A stretch of 16,698 bases of DNA from positions 1-16,698 of the forward strand of contig CAZDDZ010000065.1 in the NCBI GenBank assembly GCA_964504285.1, given 5' to 3'. The notes under the pieces were generated by a model. It made no database searches and had not been told where the DNA came from. It saw nothing but the letters and a program-made list of their open reading frames with translations. The position numbers were made by a program, and so were the translations under genes. Shown here piece after piece: positions 5,747-13,108 of this stretch; within the stretch, counting starts at the first letter, position 1; each line of letters begins with the position of its first letter. This stretch comes from Pseudoflavonifractor sp964504285 (lineage in GTDB: Bacteria > Bacillota > Clostridia > Oscillospirales > Oscillospiraceae).

Positions 5747-6554
5747 ATTTCCCCGCCTTTAATTTAATCATAAAAATCCAGCACAGGGACGATAGCCGGT
5801 TTAGTCCCAGAATTATATCCCCCCGGGTCACATTTCCGTCCGCGTCCCGAAAGGCCTGGTAGGCCGCCAGCTCGGTCTGCCGCACCACCGTGCGCACCTT
5901 ATTGACCGCCAAAATGGCAGGCCCGTCGGTGTAGCGCACCATAAAGTGGGGCTGTCCGAAATGCTTTTCCGGGTAGTGGGAGTACTCCCGCAGCTGGTCG
6001 GAGGTATAGCCGCAGAGCTTAACCTCCCCCACCCGCTCGTCCAGCACGTCAAAGCGTATCATGCGCCGGACAAAGCCCAAGACCTCCTCCAGTTCCTCGA
6101 CAAGAGCCTTGTACCCTGCCGCCGCCTGCTGCGCCAGAGTAATTTCGGCCTCCAGCAGGTCGATATAGCCCCGAAAGGCAATGCGGGGGTGATCCTTGAA
6201 TACCAGGACATTGCCCTTTAGATGGGTCATATGCTCGGGCTTTTCCCCCACGGAATGTTCCATTCCGGGGGGACCCCCTTGATTTATATCTTTATCGCCC
6301 GTCGAAAGTGAATTTCGCCGGGCTCCGCCGCACTCGCGGCGCTCACTATCGCTCGTATGGTTTGACCCATGGGGGTCTGCGGCAATTACATACTTTCCGC
6401 CGTTCTTCCCCTGTGGGTAAACTACCTCCACCCTGTGCTCCCGCAGCCAGTCCTTGGCCGATGGGGTAAGCACCTGGTTGCGCTGTACCACCACCGGGCC
6501 GCGGGTGCCGCCGTTGGACATTAACCGCACATCTTCTGCCGTTAAGAGCGCCAT
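5730..6554 (-). CDS. eutT: EutT corrinoid adenosyltransferase with in-frame insertion
   Basis: EutT transfers adenosyl from ATP to cobalamin to make the cofactor of EutBC. The 274 residues match EutT at both ends: LTPSAKDWLREHRVEVVYPQ (29-48), KPEHMTHL and VLVFKDHPRIAFRGYIDLLEAE near residues 105-135, and DIILGLNRLSSLCWIFMI near the C-terminus. Between KYV (54-56) and EKPEHMTHL (104-112) lies about 47 residues of atypical sequence encoded by a hairpin-rich repeat (6246-6386). The insertion keeps the frame open. The Salmonella HX11CCX2C iron motif falls in this region and is absent here (one Cys only); I believe some Firmicute EutTs also lack it. The ATG lies 3 nt after the eutM stop with no clear ribosome binding site, implying coupling. 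Confidence 0.88.
   Translation of the reverse strand: MALLTAEDVRLMSNGGTRGPVVVQRNQVLTPSAKDWLREHRVEVVYPQGKNGGKYVIAADPHGSNHTSDSERRECGGARRNSLSTGDKDINQGGPPGMEHSVGEKPEHMTHLKGNVLVFKDHPRIAFRGYIDLLEAEITLAQQAAAGYKALVEELEEVLGFVRRMIRFDVLDERVGEVKLCGYTSDQLREYSHYPEKHFGQPHFMVRYTDGPAILAVNKVRTVVRQTELAAYQAFRDADGNVTRGDIILGLNRLSSLCWIFMIKLKAGKYEYNL
6246..6386 (-). repeat. Multi-hairpin repeat inside eutT
   Basis: Limits are estimated from where the EutT protein stops and resumes looking like its family. Hairpins: GGAATG-TTC-CATTCC (6252-6266), GGGGGG-A-CCCCC (6267-6278), CGAAA-GTGAA-TTTCG (6303-6317), CGCCGC-ACTC-GCGGCG (6326-6341), GACCC-ATGG-GGGTC (6364-6377). On the minus strand the loop of the third reads TTCAC. 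Module order equals that of the pduL and eutA elements. I found no flanking direct repeat here. Confidence 0.65.
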
Positions 6555-6557
6555 GGC

Positions 6558-6860
6558 TTATTGATTATCGTAGCTGTCGCCCTTGCTGTGGGGCAGGATG
6601 TTGTCTACCTCGGCATGGGGACGGGGGATAACGTGTACGGAAACCATCTCGCCTACCTTTTCGGCGGCGGCGGCGCCTGCGTCGGTGGCGGCCTTGACCG
6701 CACCCACGTCACCCCGTACCATAACGGTCACCAGGCCGCCGCCCACCTGCTCTTTCCCGACCAGCTGCACGTTAGCAGCCTTGACCATGGCGTCTGCCGC
6801 CTCGATGGCGGCCACCAGTCCCTTTGTCTCTACCATACCCAATGCGTTTGTGTTAGCCAT
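6558..6860 (-). CDS. eutM: EutM-like hexameric microcompartment shell protein
   Basis: The 100-residue product is a BMC-H shell protein; hexamers tile the facets of the compartment. The family pattern is intact: ALGMVETKGLVAAIEAADAM, VQLVGKEQVGGGLVTVMVRG, and DVGAVKAATDAGAAAAEKVG, followed by VHVIPRPHAEVDNILP. I place this start at the ATG at 6858-6860 because AAAGGAG (6871-6877) lies 10 nt upstream and the product then has the usual BMC-H start. The same frame is open upstream to 7226, so a longer form may also be made (see the next entry). After the domain comes a short tail, HSKGDSYDNQ. It could equally be called EutK-like by position after eutE, but it lacks the C-terminal EutK domain. 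Confidence 0.92.
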   Translation of the reverse strand: MANTNALGMVETKGLVAAIEAADAMVKAANVQLVGKEQVGGGLVTVMVRGDVGAVKAATDAGAAAAEKVGEMVSVHVIPRPHAEVDNILPHSKGDSYDNQ

Positions 6861-7226
6861 TTTTGTATTTCTCCTTTCAATTGTGACCGGAACGGTGGGT
6901 GCATTCCCCCGTCCCGCTTTCTTGGTTTCCTCTACTACCGGAGCTTCCCGAGGGAGAGAAGCCGTCTTTCTGCCAAAGGCTTCTACGGTCTCCTCCGGTG
7001 CGTCCATGCGCGGCGTCTTCCCCGCCATAGCGGCTGGCATATGGGGTACGCCGCCTACGGTTCCTGCGTCCTCGCCGTTTGCCGCCTTGACCCGGCGCTT
7101 ACGCTTTGGCTCCTCATCCTGATGCTGGGGCTCCTCCGCCATGAGGCTGTTGGTGAGGTTTTGAACCTCCTGCAGGAGATGCTGCTGGGGATTCAGCAGC
7201 GTGCCGTCGGCGTTGACTTCACTCAT
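6558..7226 (-). CDS. Long-form shell protein: disordered N-terminus plus BMC-H
   Basis: This 222-codon frame includes the EutM domain (residues 123-222) behind 122 residues of unusual sequence. It begins with ATG overlapping the eutE stop (ATGA) and has AAGGAGG 8 nt upstream, so initiation here is well supported. The extension starts with a possible amphipathic helix (NPQQHLLQEVQNLTNSLM, 12-29), then a charged stretch EEPKRKRRVKAA, then low-complexity Pro/Ala/Gly/Glu-rich sequence. I recognise no domain. Two outcomes are possible: one fused protein plus a separate EutM from the internal start, or an upstream ORF that lost its stop. An imperfect inverted repeat (7011-7016 with 7048-7053) lies inside the extension. 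Its role may be cargo binding or targeting; that is speculation. Confidence 0.6.
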   Translation of the reverse strand: MSEVNADGTLLNPQQHLLQEVQNLTNSLMAEEPQHQDEEPKRKRRVKAANGEDAGTVGGVPHMPAAMAGKTPRMDAPEETVEAFGRKTASLPREAPVVEETKKAGRGNAPTVPVTIERRNTKMANTNALGMVETKGLVAAIEAADAMVKAANVQLVGKEQVGGGLVTVMVRGDVGAVKAATDAGAAAAEKVGEMVSVHVIPRPHAEVDNILPHSKGDSYDNQ

Positions 7227-8704
7227 ACGTTCAGCCTCCTTATAATTTGCCGCACCAGCTCGTCCATATCCACATCGTAGGACGATGCACCCCCGGCGTG
7301 CCGATCCTTCTCATAGGGCGCGCTGGCCGCTCCGCCTCTAATTTCCTCCAGCTCACGTACACCCCAGGCCACTCGCTTGATGTTAATGAGGTCCAGAGGG
7401 CCAATGTTGTTAGAGCTGGACGACCCGCCCACAGCGCCGCACCCCAGGGTGAGGGCCGGGAACAGGCAGGTGGTGGCGCCGATGCCGCCCAGGGCAGAGG
7501 GCGTATTCACCAGCACGCGGGAGGCAGGCACCAGCTGGGCAAAGCGTCTCACAACACCCTCATCCTCGGCATGAATGGAGAAGGTATGCCCCGCCCCCTC
7601 CCACTCCAGGATTTCAACGCACCGGTGGAGGACGGCTTCCTCATCCGACTCTACATAATAAGCCAGAATCAGCCCCAGCTTTTCATTGGAATACGGATAG
7701 CCCTTGCCAACACCGGTCTCCCGCGCCACCAGCACCCTTGTGGAGGATGGGATTCCCTCCAGCCCCGCCAGCTTGGCAACCGTCTGCACACTTTTGCCCA
7801 CAATGGCGGGATTCATGGTGCCGTTGGGCCGGAGAATAAAGCCGGAAAGTCTGCGGTGCTCCGCGTCGGAGAGAAGATACGCCCCCTGCGCCTTTAGCTC
7901 GGCGGTAACGGCTCCCTCCATCTCGCGGGTAACGATGATACTCTGTTCACTGGCACAGATGGTGCCGTTATCAAAGGTTTTACTGTCTAAAATTCGCTTG
8001 ACCGCGAGGGCCACGTTGGCGGTGCGGTGAATATAGGCGGGGCCGTTGCCCGCGCCCACACCAATGGCCGGAGTGCCGGAGGAGTAGGCCGCCTTCACCA
8101 TGGCTCCCCCGCCGGTAGCCAAAATCAGGCGGGTGTCTCGGTGCTTCATCAGTGCGTTGGTTGCGTCCAGTGTAGGGGTAGAAATGCAGGAGACGCACCC
8201 GGCGGGGGCGCCCGCGCTCTCCGCCGCACGGCGGACAATGTTCACCGTCTCCATAATGCAGTTTACTGCGCTGGGGTGGGGAGAGAAAATAATCGGATTG
8301 CCCGCTTTTAGGCAAATCATAGTCTTATAAATAACGGTAGAGGTGGGGTTGGTGGAGGGCACCAGCCCGGCCACAATGCCGACCCCCACGCCGATGTCAA
8401 TGGTTTTGTGTTCCCTGTCCTCGGCCAAAATTCCTACGGTCTTTTCGTTCTCAATTGCGTCGTAAAGGGTAACAGCGGCAAATTTGTTTTTGATTTCCTT
8501 ATCGGCCTTGATTCCAAAGCCGGTCTCCTCTACCGCCATGTCTCCCAATCGCTTGGCATGCTCGGCCCCCGCGCGGGAAACAGCAGCCACGATTTTGTCA
8601 ATCTGACCCTGATCCATCCGCGCCAAAGCCTTGTGGGCCTGCTTGGCGGCGGCAATCAGGTTGCGCACCTCCTGCACCGATTGCAGGTCTTTGTCCAGTT
8701 GCAT
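7223..8704 (-). CDS. eutE: EutE, CoA-acylating acetaldehyde dehydrogenase
   Basis: EutE oxidises acetaldehyde with NAD+ and CoA to acetyl-CoA in the compartment lumen. The 493 residues show the aldehyde dehydrogenase fold: cofactor-binding VPSTNPTSTVIYKTMICLKAG (116-136) with FSPHPSA, the glycine motif ILATGGGAMVKAAYSSG, and the catalytic cysteine in FDNGTICASEQ (C250). The N-terminus starts directly with the enzyme helix (LQSVQEVRNLIAAAKQAHKA). The targeting helix is at the C-terminus instead: after a Gly/Ser-rich linker, DVDMDELVRQIIRRLNV closes the protein, as in Firmicute EutE and unlike the enteric form. AAGGAGGAG precedes the ATG by about 6 nt. It follows eutL after 42 nt and overlaps the next ORF by 4 nt. 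Confidence 0.96.
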   Translation of the reverse strand: MQLDKDLQSVQEVRNLIAAAKQAHKALARMDQGQIDKIVAAVSRAGAEHAKRLGDMAVEETGFGIKADKEIKNKFAAVTLYDAIENEKTVGILAEDREHKTIDIGVGVGIVAGLVPSTNPTSTVIYKTMICLKAGNPIIFSPHPSAVNCIMETVNIVRRAAESAGAPAGCVSCISTPTLDATNALMKHRDTRLILATGGGAMVKAAYSSGTPAIGVGAGNGPAYIHRTANVALAVKRILDSKTFDNGTICASEQSIIVTREMEGAVTAELKAQGAYLLSDAEHRRLSGFILRPNGTMNPAIVGKSVQTVAKLAGLEGIPSSTRVLVARETGVGKGYPYSNEKLGLILAYYVESDEEAVLHRCVEILEWEGAGHTFSIHAEDEGVVRRFAQLVPASRVLVNTPSALGGIGATTCLFPALTLGCGAVGGSSSSNNIGPLDLINIKRVAWGVRELEEIRGGAASAPYEKDRHAGGASSYDVDMDELVRQIIRRLNV

Positions 8705-8746
8705 AGAACTCCTCCTTGGTTTGCGGGTACAGGCTCCCCGCCGCCG

Positions 8747-9400
8747 TTAGATTTCTCTGGGTCTTGCCGCCACAGCCTTGACGGCCTCCGCAAAGGCGGC
8801 GCAGGCGGCGTTGCAGGCAGACTGACTTCCGGTGAGAAGTCCGCCGCCAAAGTTGGTTTCACTGGGCGGCTCGTAAAAGGCCACCAACTCCACATCGGCG
8901 GCCTTGAGTGCCTCGTCCAGGCCCACCACGGCCTCCAAGGGCGGAGCAATAAGGTAGGCCAGCGCCTCCCCCTCCCGCACATTGGCCGTCTGTGATAAAT
9001 AGGTGCCTGTACGGGAGACTGTGTGGGCAAAGTAGACCACGCTGTCATCCTCATTGGCGCTGCGGAAGCCCGCGCCGCTGTCAATAAACGCGGTGGCCGC
9101 CCGCAGGCCCGAGGTCACCTCGGCGGGGTTGGGCCCTGCCAGAATACCGATGACCTCGCCGGCGTACTTGGTACTGGCGTTGGCAGCTCCGGCATAGAAG
9201 CTTTTGCCGTACACCACCTCCACGGCAGCCGACTTGGTTGCCTCGTCCAGGGCGCAGTAGGTCACGTCGTCGCAGTCGGTGGTAAGAATACCGATGGAGC
9301 GGTGACCGTCAGGCAGCCCCAGCTTTTGTGCCAGACTTTCGGACACATTTGCAATGGTATGGGTTGCTAAAATCTGGACAGGCATTAAATCGTTTGTCAT
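8747..9400 (-). CDS. eutL: EutL, trimeric microcompartment shell protein
   Basis: EutL is a tandem-BMC (BMC-T) protein that forms trimers with a gated central pore. The 217-residue protein matches the family over its length: MPVQILATHTIANVSESLAQ near the N-terminus, IGILTTDCDDVTYCALDEAT, AGEVIGILAGPNPAEVTSGL, and the C-terminal repeat half with EPPSETNFGGGLLTGSQSAC. The length is normal (about 215). AAGGAGGGG lies 6 nt before the ATG. It lies 13 nt after eutC and before eutE in the same transcript. Confidence 0.96.
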   Translation of the reverse strand: MTNDLMPVQILATHTIANVSESLAQKLGLPDGHRSIGILTTDCDDVTYCALDEATKSAAVEVVYGKSFYAGAANASTKYAGEVIGILAGPNPAEVTSGLRAATAFIDSGAGFRSANEDDSVVYFAHTVSRTGTYLSQTANVREGEALAYLIAPPLEAVVGLDEALKAADVELVAFYEPPSETNFGGGLLTGSQSACNAACAAFAEAVKAVAARPREI

Positions 9401-9413
9401 GCCGTACCCCTCC

Positions 9414-10331
9414 TTACTGTTTTAAATCGATGCCGGAGGCCTTTTTGTCCAGCATTGTCTTGATAAGCTCTGCAATATGCGCGCCCGCTTCCACGGCGGT
9501 GGTGCCCTGGCGGTGGATGTTGGAGATGACGGTGCGCTTAGACTCGGGAATGCCCACATAGGGCTTGTAGGTGATATAGGCACTCATGCTCTCGGCGGTG
9601 ACCAATCCCGGCCGCTCGCCCACCAGCATACACACTACCTCCGCGCCGGTAATGTCACCAATATGGTCGCTGGCGCCCACCCGGCAATATTTAATAAAAA
9701 GCACCGGCGGGGCAGACAGTCCGAAGGTTTTGAGTCCTGCCTGAATGGCGGGAATACAGTCCTCTACATTGGCCTCGATGGCGGCGGAGGAGAGACCATC
9801 CCCTACCACCAGCGCCACTTTGGGATTTTGACCCAGTGTCTTTTTAATAATGGCCTGGTTTTCCTCATTAAAGCGGCGGCCCTTATCCGGGCGGGTCAGG
9901 TACTCATCCTTGTCGGTGCAGGTGGTCTGCACCTGCACAAAGCCGTTTCGCTTTACAAATTCCTCGTCCACCATGGAAAAGCAGGAGTCCTGGGCGGCGG
10001 CGTGGTCGGCCCGGACACGGAGCATGGTGGCGGTCTTGTACCGCGCCCCGGCCCTACCCACGCCTAAACGGGCGGGGGTCTTAAGCTTTAAGTCTAGAAA
10101 TGCGGAGCCGTTTTGCGGATTCTCCACCAAATACTGACGGCGCAGGTCAATTTCGCTGATGTCCTCCAGACAGGGACCGACGGCGCACTCGCTCACATGG
10201 CCGCCGGGGCGGACGTTACCCTCCTTCTGCATGGGCAGATAGTCGGCCGCCTTCACTTGCGGCGTAGGTGCCTGACCGGACAGCTCTACGATCATGCGCT
10301 CCACCAACGCGCGTAATTCCTTATCATCCAT
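9414..10331 (-). CDS. eutC: EutC, ethanolamine ammonia-lyase small subunit
   Basis: EutC is the light chain of the adenosylcobalamin-dependent lyase that converts ethanolamine to acetaldehyde and ammonia; it contributes to cobalamin binding. In the 305 residues the conserved core is clear: LKTPARLGVGRAGARYKTAT (82-101), LRVRADHAAAQDS, LVVGDGLSSAAIEANVED and MLVGERPGLVTAESMSAYIT. The first 20 residues (MDDKELRALVERMIVELSGQ) form an amphipathic helix followed by a linker, an encapsulation-peptide arrangement reported for EutC in enteric bacteria. GGGAGGG precedes the ATG by about 8 nt. It sits 16 nt after eutB. Confidence 0.96.
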   Translation of the reverse strand: MDDKELRALVERMIVELSGQAPTPQVKAADYLPMQKEGNVRPGGHVSECAVGPCLEDISEIDLRRQYLVENPQNGSAFLDLKLKTPARLGVGRAGARYKTATMLRVRADHAAAQDSCFSMVDEEFVKRNGFVQVQTTCTDKDEYLTRPDKGRRFNEENQAIIKKTLGQNPKVALVVGDGLSSAAIEANVEDCIPAIQAGLKTFGLSAPPVLFIKYCRVGASDHIGDITGAEVVCMLVGERPGLVTAESMSAYITYKPYVGIPESKRTVISNIHRQGTTAVEAGAHIAELIKTMLDKKASGIDLKQ

Positions 10332-10347
10332 ATCGGTTTCCCTCCCT

Positions 10348-11712
10348 CTATGCCAGCAGAATGGACGCGTCGCCCGCCAGCTTTGTCAGCTTATTGTTTT
10401 CCACAAACCCCATCTTCTCCAGCCATCTCTGGAAGGGGGCGATGGCGGTAAGCCCGAACATCTCCCGCAGAGCGGCGGTCTCGTGGAAGCCGGTGGTCTG
10501 GTAGTTGAGCATCACATCATCGCCATGGGGAATGCCCATAAAATAGTTGCACCCGGCCGTGGTGAGAAGCACCGCCAAATCCTCAATGTCGTTCTGGTCT
10601 GCCTTCATGTGGTTGGTATAGCACGCATCGCACCCCATGGGAATGCCCGAGAGCTTGCCCATGAAGTGGTCCTCTAATCCCGCCCGGATGACCTGCTTGG
10701 AATTGTACAAATATTCAGGGCCGATGAAGCCCACCACCGTGTTGACCAGGAAGGGCTTATAGCGCTTGGCAAAGCCGTAGCACCGCGCCTCCATGACCAC
10801 CTGGTCGGCGCCATGGTGCGCCTCGGAGGAGAGCTCGGAGCCCTGCCCGGTCTCAAAATACATAACGTTGGGGCCGGTGGCGTTGCCCTCGTGAAGAGCC
10901 AGCTGCCGGGCCTCCTCAATCATTTTGCCGTCCAGGCCAAAGGCCTCGTTCCCCTTCTGGCTGCCGGCGATGGACTGGAAAATCAGGTCGCAGGGCGCGC
11001 CCTTGCGCACCGCCTCCATCTGGGTGGTGACGTGGGCGAGGACGCAGATTTGGGTGGGAATCTCCCAGCGGTTGCGGATCTCATGGAACCGGTCGAGGAC
11101 ACGGCGCACGCTCTCCACACTGTCGTCCACGGGGTTGAGGCCCAGCACCGCATCCCCCGCGCCGTAGGTGAGCCCCTCCAGGAGACTTGCCATAATACCG
11201 TCGGGGTCGTCGGTGGGGTGGTTGGGCTGAAGCCGGCAGGAGAGGGTACCGGGCAGGCCGATGGTGGTGTTGCAGTGGGCGGTGATGACCATCTTTTTGG
11301 CGGCGTAAATTAAGTCCATATTGCTCATGAGCTTTGCTACGGCTGCAATCATCTCGCTGGTAAGCCCTCTGGAAATACGCCAGATGTCGTGGTCGGTGGT
11401 CTTTTCGTCTAAAAGCCACTCCCGCAACTCGGAGACCGTCCAATTTTTGATTTCTTCATAGATTTTCTCGTTCACGTCGTCCTGTATAATGCGGGTAACC
11501 TCGTCCTCCTCATAGGGGACGGCGGGGTTGTTGCGCAGGTCGGAGAGAAGGAGGTTTGCCACCACCACCTTGGCAGCCACCCGCTCCTCGGCGTTTTCGG
11601 CGGCGATGCCTGCCAGCCGGTCGCCCGACTTTTCCTCATTGGCCTTGGCCAGTGCGTCCTTTACCGACTTAAACTCGTAGACGTGGCCCAGCAGCTTGGT
11701 TTTGAGTATCAT
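10348..11712 (-). CDS. eutB: EutB, ethanolamine ammonia-lyase large subunit
   Basis: EutB is the catalytic heavy chain, a TIM barrel that holds substrate and most of the cobalamin. The 454 residues align along their full length with E. coli EutB (453 residues as I recall it). Landmarks: LANANEEKSGD-type start (LAKANEEKSGDRLAGIAA), EDEVTRIIQDDVNE, NTTIGLPGTLSCRLQPN, GAGDAVLGLNPVDD, QICVLAHVTTQMEA, LIFQSIAGSQKGN, YFETGQGSELSS, NTVVGFIGPEYLY and GLEDHFMGKLSGIPMGCDAC. No catalytic segment is missing. GGGAG precedes the ATG by about 9 nt. It lies 13 nt after eutA, so lyase and its reactivase are made together. Confidence 0.98.
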   Translation of the reverse strand: MILKTKLLGHVYEFKSVKDALAKANEEKSGDRLAGIAAENAEERVAAKVVVANLLLSDLRNNPAVPYEEDEVTRIIQDDVNEKIYEEIKNWTVSELREWLLDEKTTDHDIWRISRGLTSEMIAAVAKLMSNMDLIYAAKKMVITAHCNTTIGLPGTLSCRLQPNHPTDDPDGIMASLLEGLTYGAGDAVLGLNPVDDSVESVRRVLDRFHEIRNRWEIPTQICVLAHVTTQMEAVRKGAPCDLIFQSIAGSQKGNEAFGLDGKMIEEARQLALHEGNATGPNVMYFETGQGSELSSEAHHGADQVVMEARCYGFAKRYKPFLVNTVVGFIGPEYLYNSKQVIRAGLEDHFMGKLSGIPMGCDACYTNHMKADQNDIEDLAVLLTTAGCNYFMGIPHGDDVMLNYQTTGFHETAALREMFGLTAIAPFQRWLEKMGFVENNKLTKLAGDASILLA

Positions 11713-11725
11713 CTTATCGCTCCCA

Positions 11726-13108
11726 TCATTGGTTTTGAAAGGCTAATGTCTTTATAATAACGGGCAGTACCGCCCCATTTGCTACCGGCGCACCGATGTC
11801 GATGTAGTCGCCGTTGTCCACCCCCACGCCATCCAGGCACAGGAGCGGGCCGTCCACCTGGGGCGCCAATGCCTGCCCCAGTACCTTTGCCATGTCGGCC
11901 TCCACCACGATAATGGGCTTGTACCCCGCTCGTAAAAGGGGCTCCAGCCCATGATAGATGCCCTCCGCCAAGGTCTGCACTCGCTTATAAGAAGGATTTT
12001 TCTCCCCCCGCAGACCCAGTGCTGTCTGCGCCAGTCCCTCCTCATCGGCAAACCAGCGGATTTTCTCCGAAATGGCTGCTGCCAGCGCGGCGGCATCTCC
12101 CCGTTCCTCGGTTTCGGTCAGCTTGAGAATGGGCAGGTTTTTCAGGGGAAAGTTCATGTCCCGGTAAAAAATAGTGGAGCCGGAAATATCGGTGGAGTGT
12201 GCCCCTGCCCCCACCACGGTGGCACGGATGGTTTCAGAGCCCTTGACAAGATGGAACCCCTTCTCCTCAAACCGGCGGCGAATTGCCCCGCCCAGCAGTA
12301 CTCCGATGTCCCCAAATGCCAGCCAATTTTCGGGGGGCGACCACATACAGTCGGCCACGCCCCCCGAAAAGGAGAGGTTCTTGACCCCCGGCGGGATGGC
12401 CTCTTCCAGACCGTCCACCATGGCTTCGATGATGGGTGCCAGCTCCTGCGGCGTGACCCTCTGCCCCACGGACACGCCGCCCGATTTTGTGACAGGGGGC
12501 GGCCTCTGCGCCGCCCCGCCTTTTAATGACGGCGATATATAGTACACCGTCCCATCCGGCCTGAGCTTAACGAGCCGCCCGCCAATATCCAAACAGTCGG
12601 TTGCCTTGAGCTCTCCATGGTTATAAAGTGCCAGATTGGAGGTACCGCCTCCGATGTCAAAGTGTAATAATTCCGTATGATGCTCCCTGGAGTATTCATC
12701 CGCCCCCGCCCCCCGTGCCGCCAAAATGCTCTCCAGGTCCGGGCCTGCGGTTGCCACCACAAAATCTCCGGCAAAGTCGGAGAGGGCGCTTAAGACCTCC
12801 CGGGCATTCTCCTTCCGGGCGGTCTCCCCGGTGATAATGACCGCCCCGGTGGAAATTTGGGCCTTGTCAAAGCCCGATTTTCGGTATTCCTCATCCACAA
12901 TGGCCCGCACCCCCTCAGCGTCAATTACCGTATCGGAGAGGAGGGGCGTAAAGTGAATCTCACTGCAATAAAGGACTTCCTTCTCGGCAATGGCAATACG
13001 CGGCACGGAAAAGGGGTTTGCCCGGTTTTCCAGCGTCAGTCTTGAAATAATCAGCTGCGTGGTGGAGGTGCCGATGTCGATGCCCACCGATAAAAGCAAT
13101 TCTGTCAT
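11726..13108 (-). CDS. eutA: EutA, ethanolamine ammonia-lyase reactivating factor
   Basis: EutA is an actin/Hsp70-fold ATPase that swaps damaged cobalamin out of EutBC. The 460 residues show the phosphate-1 motif GIDIGTSTTQL near the N-terminus and the phosphate-2 motif HFDIGGGTSN (about 150-158), followed by DCLDIGGRLVKL, NLSFSGGVADCM, ATVVGAGAHSTDISGSTIFY and a C-terminal CLDGVGVDNGDYIDIGAPV. The start is the ATG at 13106-13108, behind GGAGGTG; a frame open to 13195 runs into the repeat and is not family sequence. The first 15 codons are duplicated 200 bp upstream by the element insertion. A GC-rich 8-bp hairpin (12496-12517) encodes an odd GGAAQRPPP loop around residues 197-205. Length is near the E. 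coli EutA length of 467. Confidence 0.95.
   Translation of the reverse strand: MTELLLSVGIDIGTSTTQLIISRLTLENRANPFSVPRIAIAEKEVLYCSEIHFTPLLSDTVIDAEGVRAIVDEEYRKSGFDKAQISTGAVIITGETARKENAREVLSALSDFAGDFVVATAGPDLESILAARGAGADEYSREHHTELLHFDIGGGTSNLALYNHGELKATDCLDIGGRLVKLRPDGTVYYISPSLKGGAAQRPPPVTKSGGVSVGQRVTPQELAPIIEAMVDGLEEAIPPGVKNLSFSGGVADCMWSPPENWLAFGDIGVLLGGAIRRRFEEKGFHLVKGSETIRATVVGAGAHSTDISGSTIFYRDMNFPLKNLPILKLTETEERGDAAALAAAISEKIRWFADEEGLAQTALGLRGEKNPSYKRVQTLAEGIYHGLEPLLRAGYKPIIVVEADMAKVLGQALAPQVDGPLLCLDGVGVDNGDYIDIGAPVANGAVLPVIIKTLAFQNQ
12496..12517. repeat. GC-rich perfect hairpin inside eutA
   Basis: GGGGCGGC (12496-12503) and GCCGCCCC (12510-12517) form an 8-bp all-GC stem with a 6-nt loop in the coding sequence. 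It encodes part of a Gly/Pro/Gln stretch between conserved EutA strands. It may be a small remnant of the same hairpin-rich repeats, or just GC-rich coding DNA. Confidence 0.6.

Noticed and set aside
9477..10067. 196-codon plus-strand frame opposite eutC, and similar long antisense frames opposite eutE, eutB and the beta-CASP gene
   Set aside because: These are shadows of GC-rich coding sequence; the opposite strand encodes clear full-length family members.
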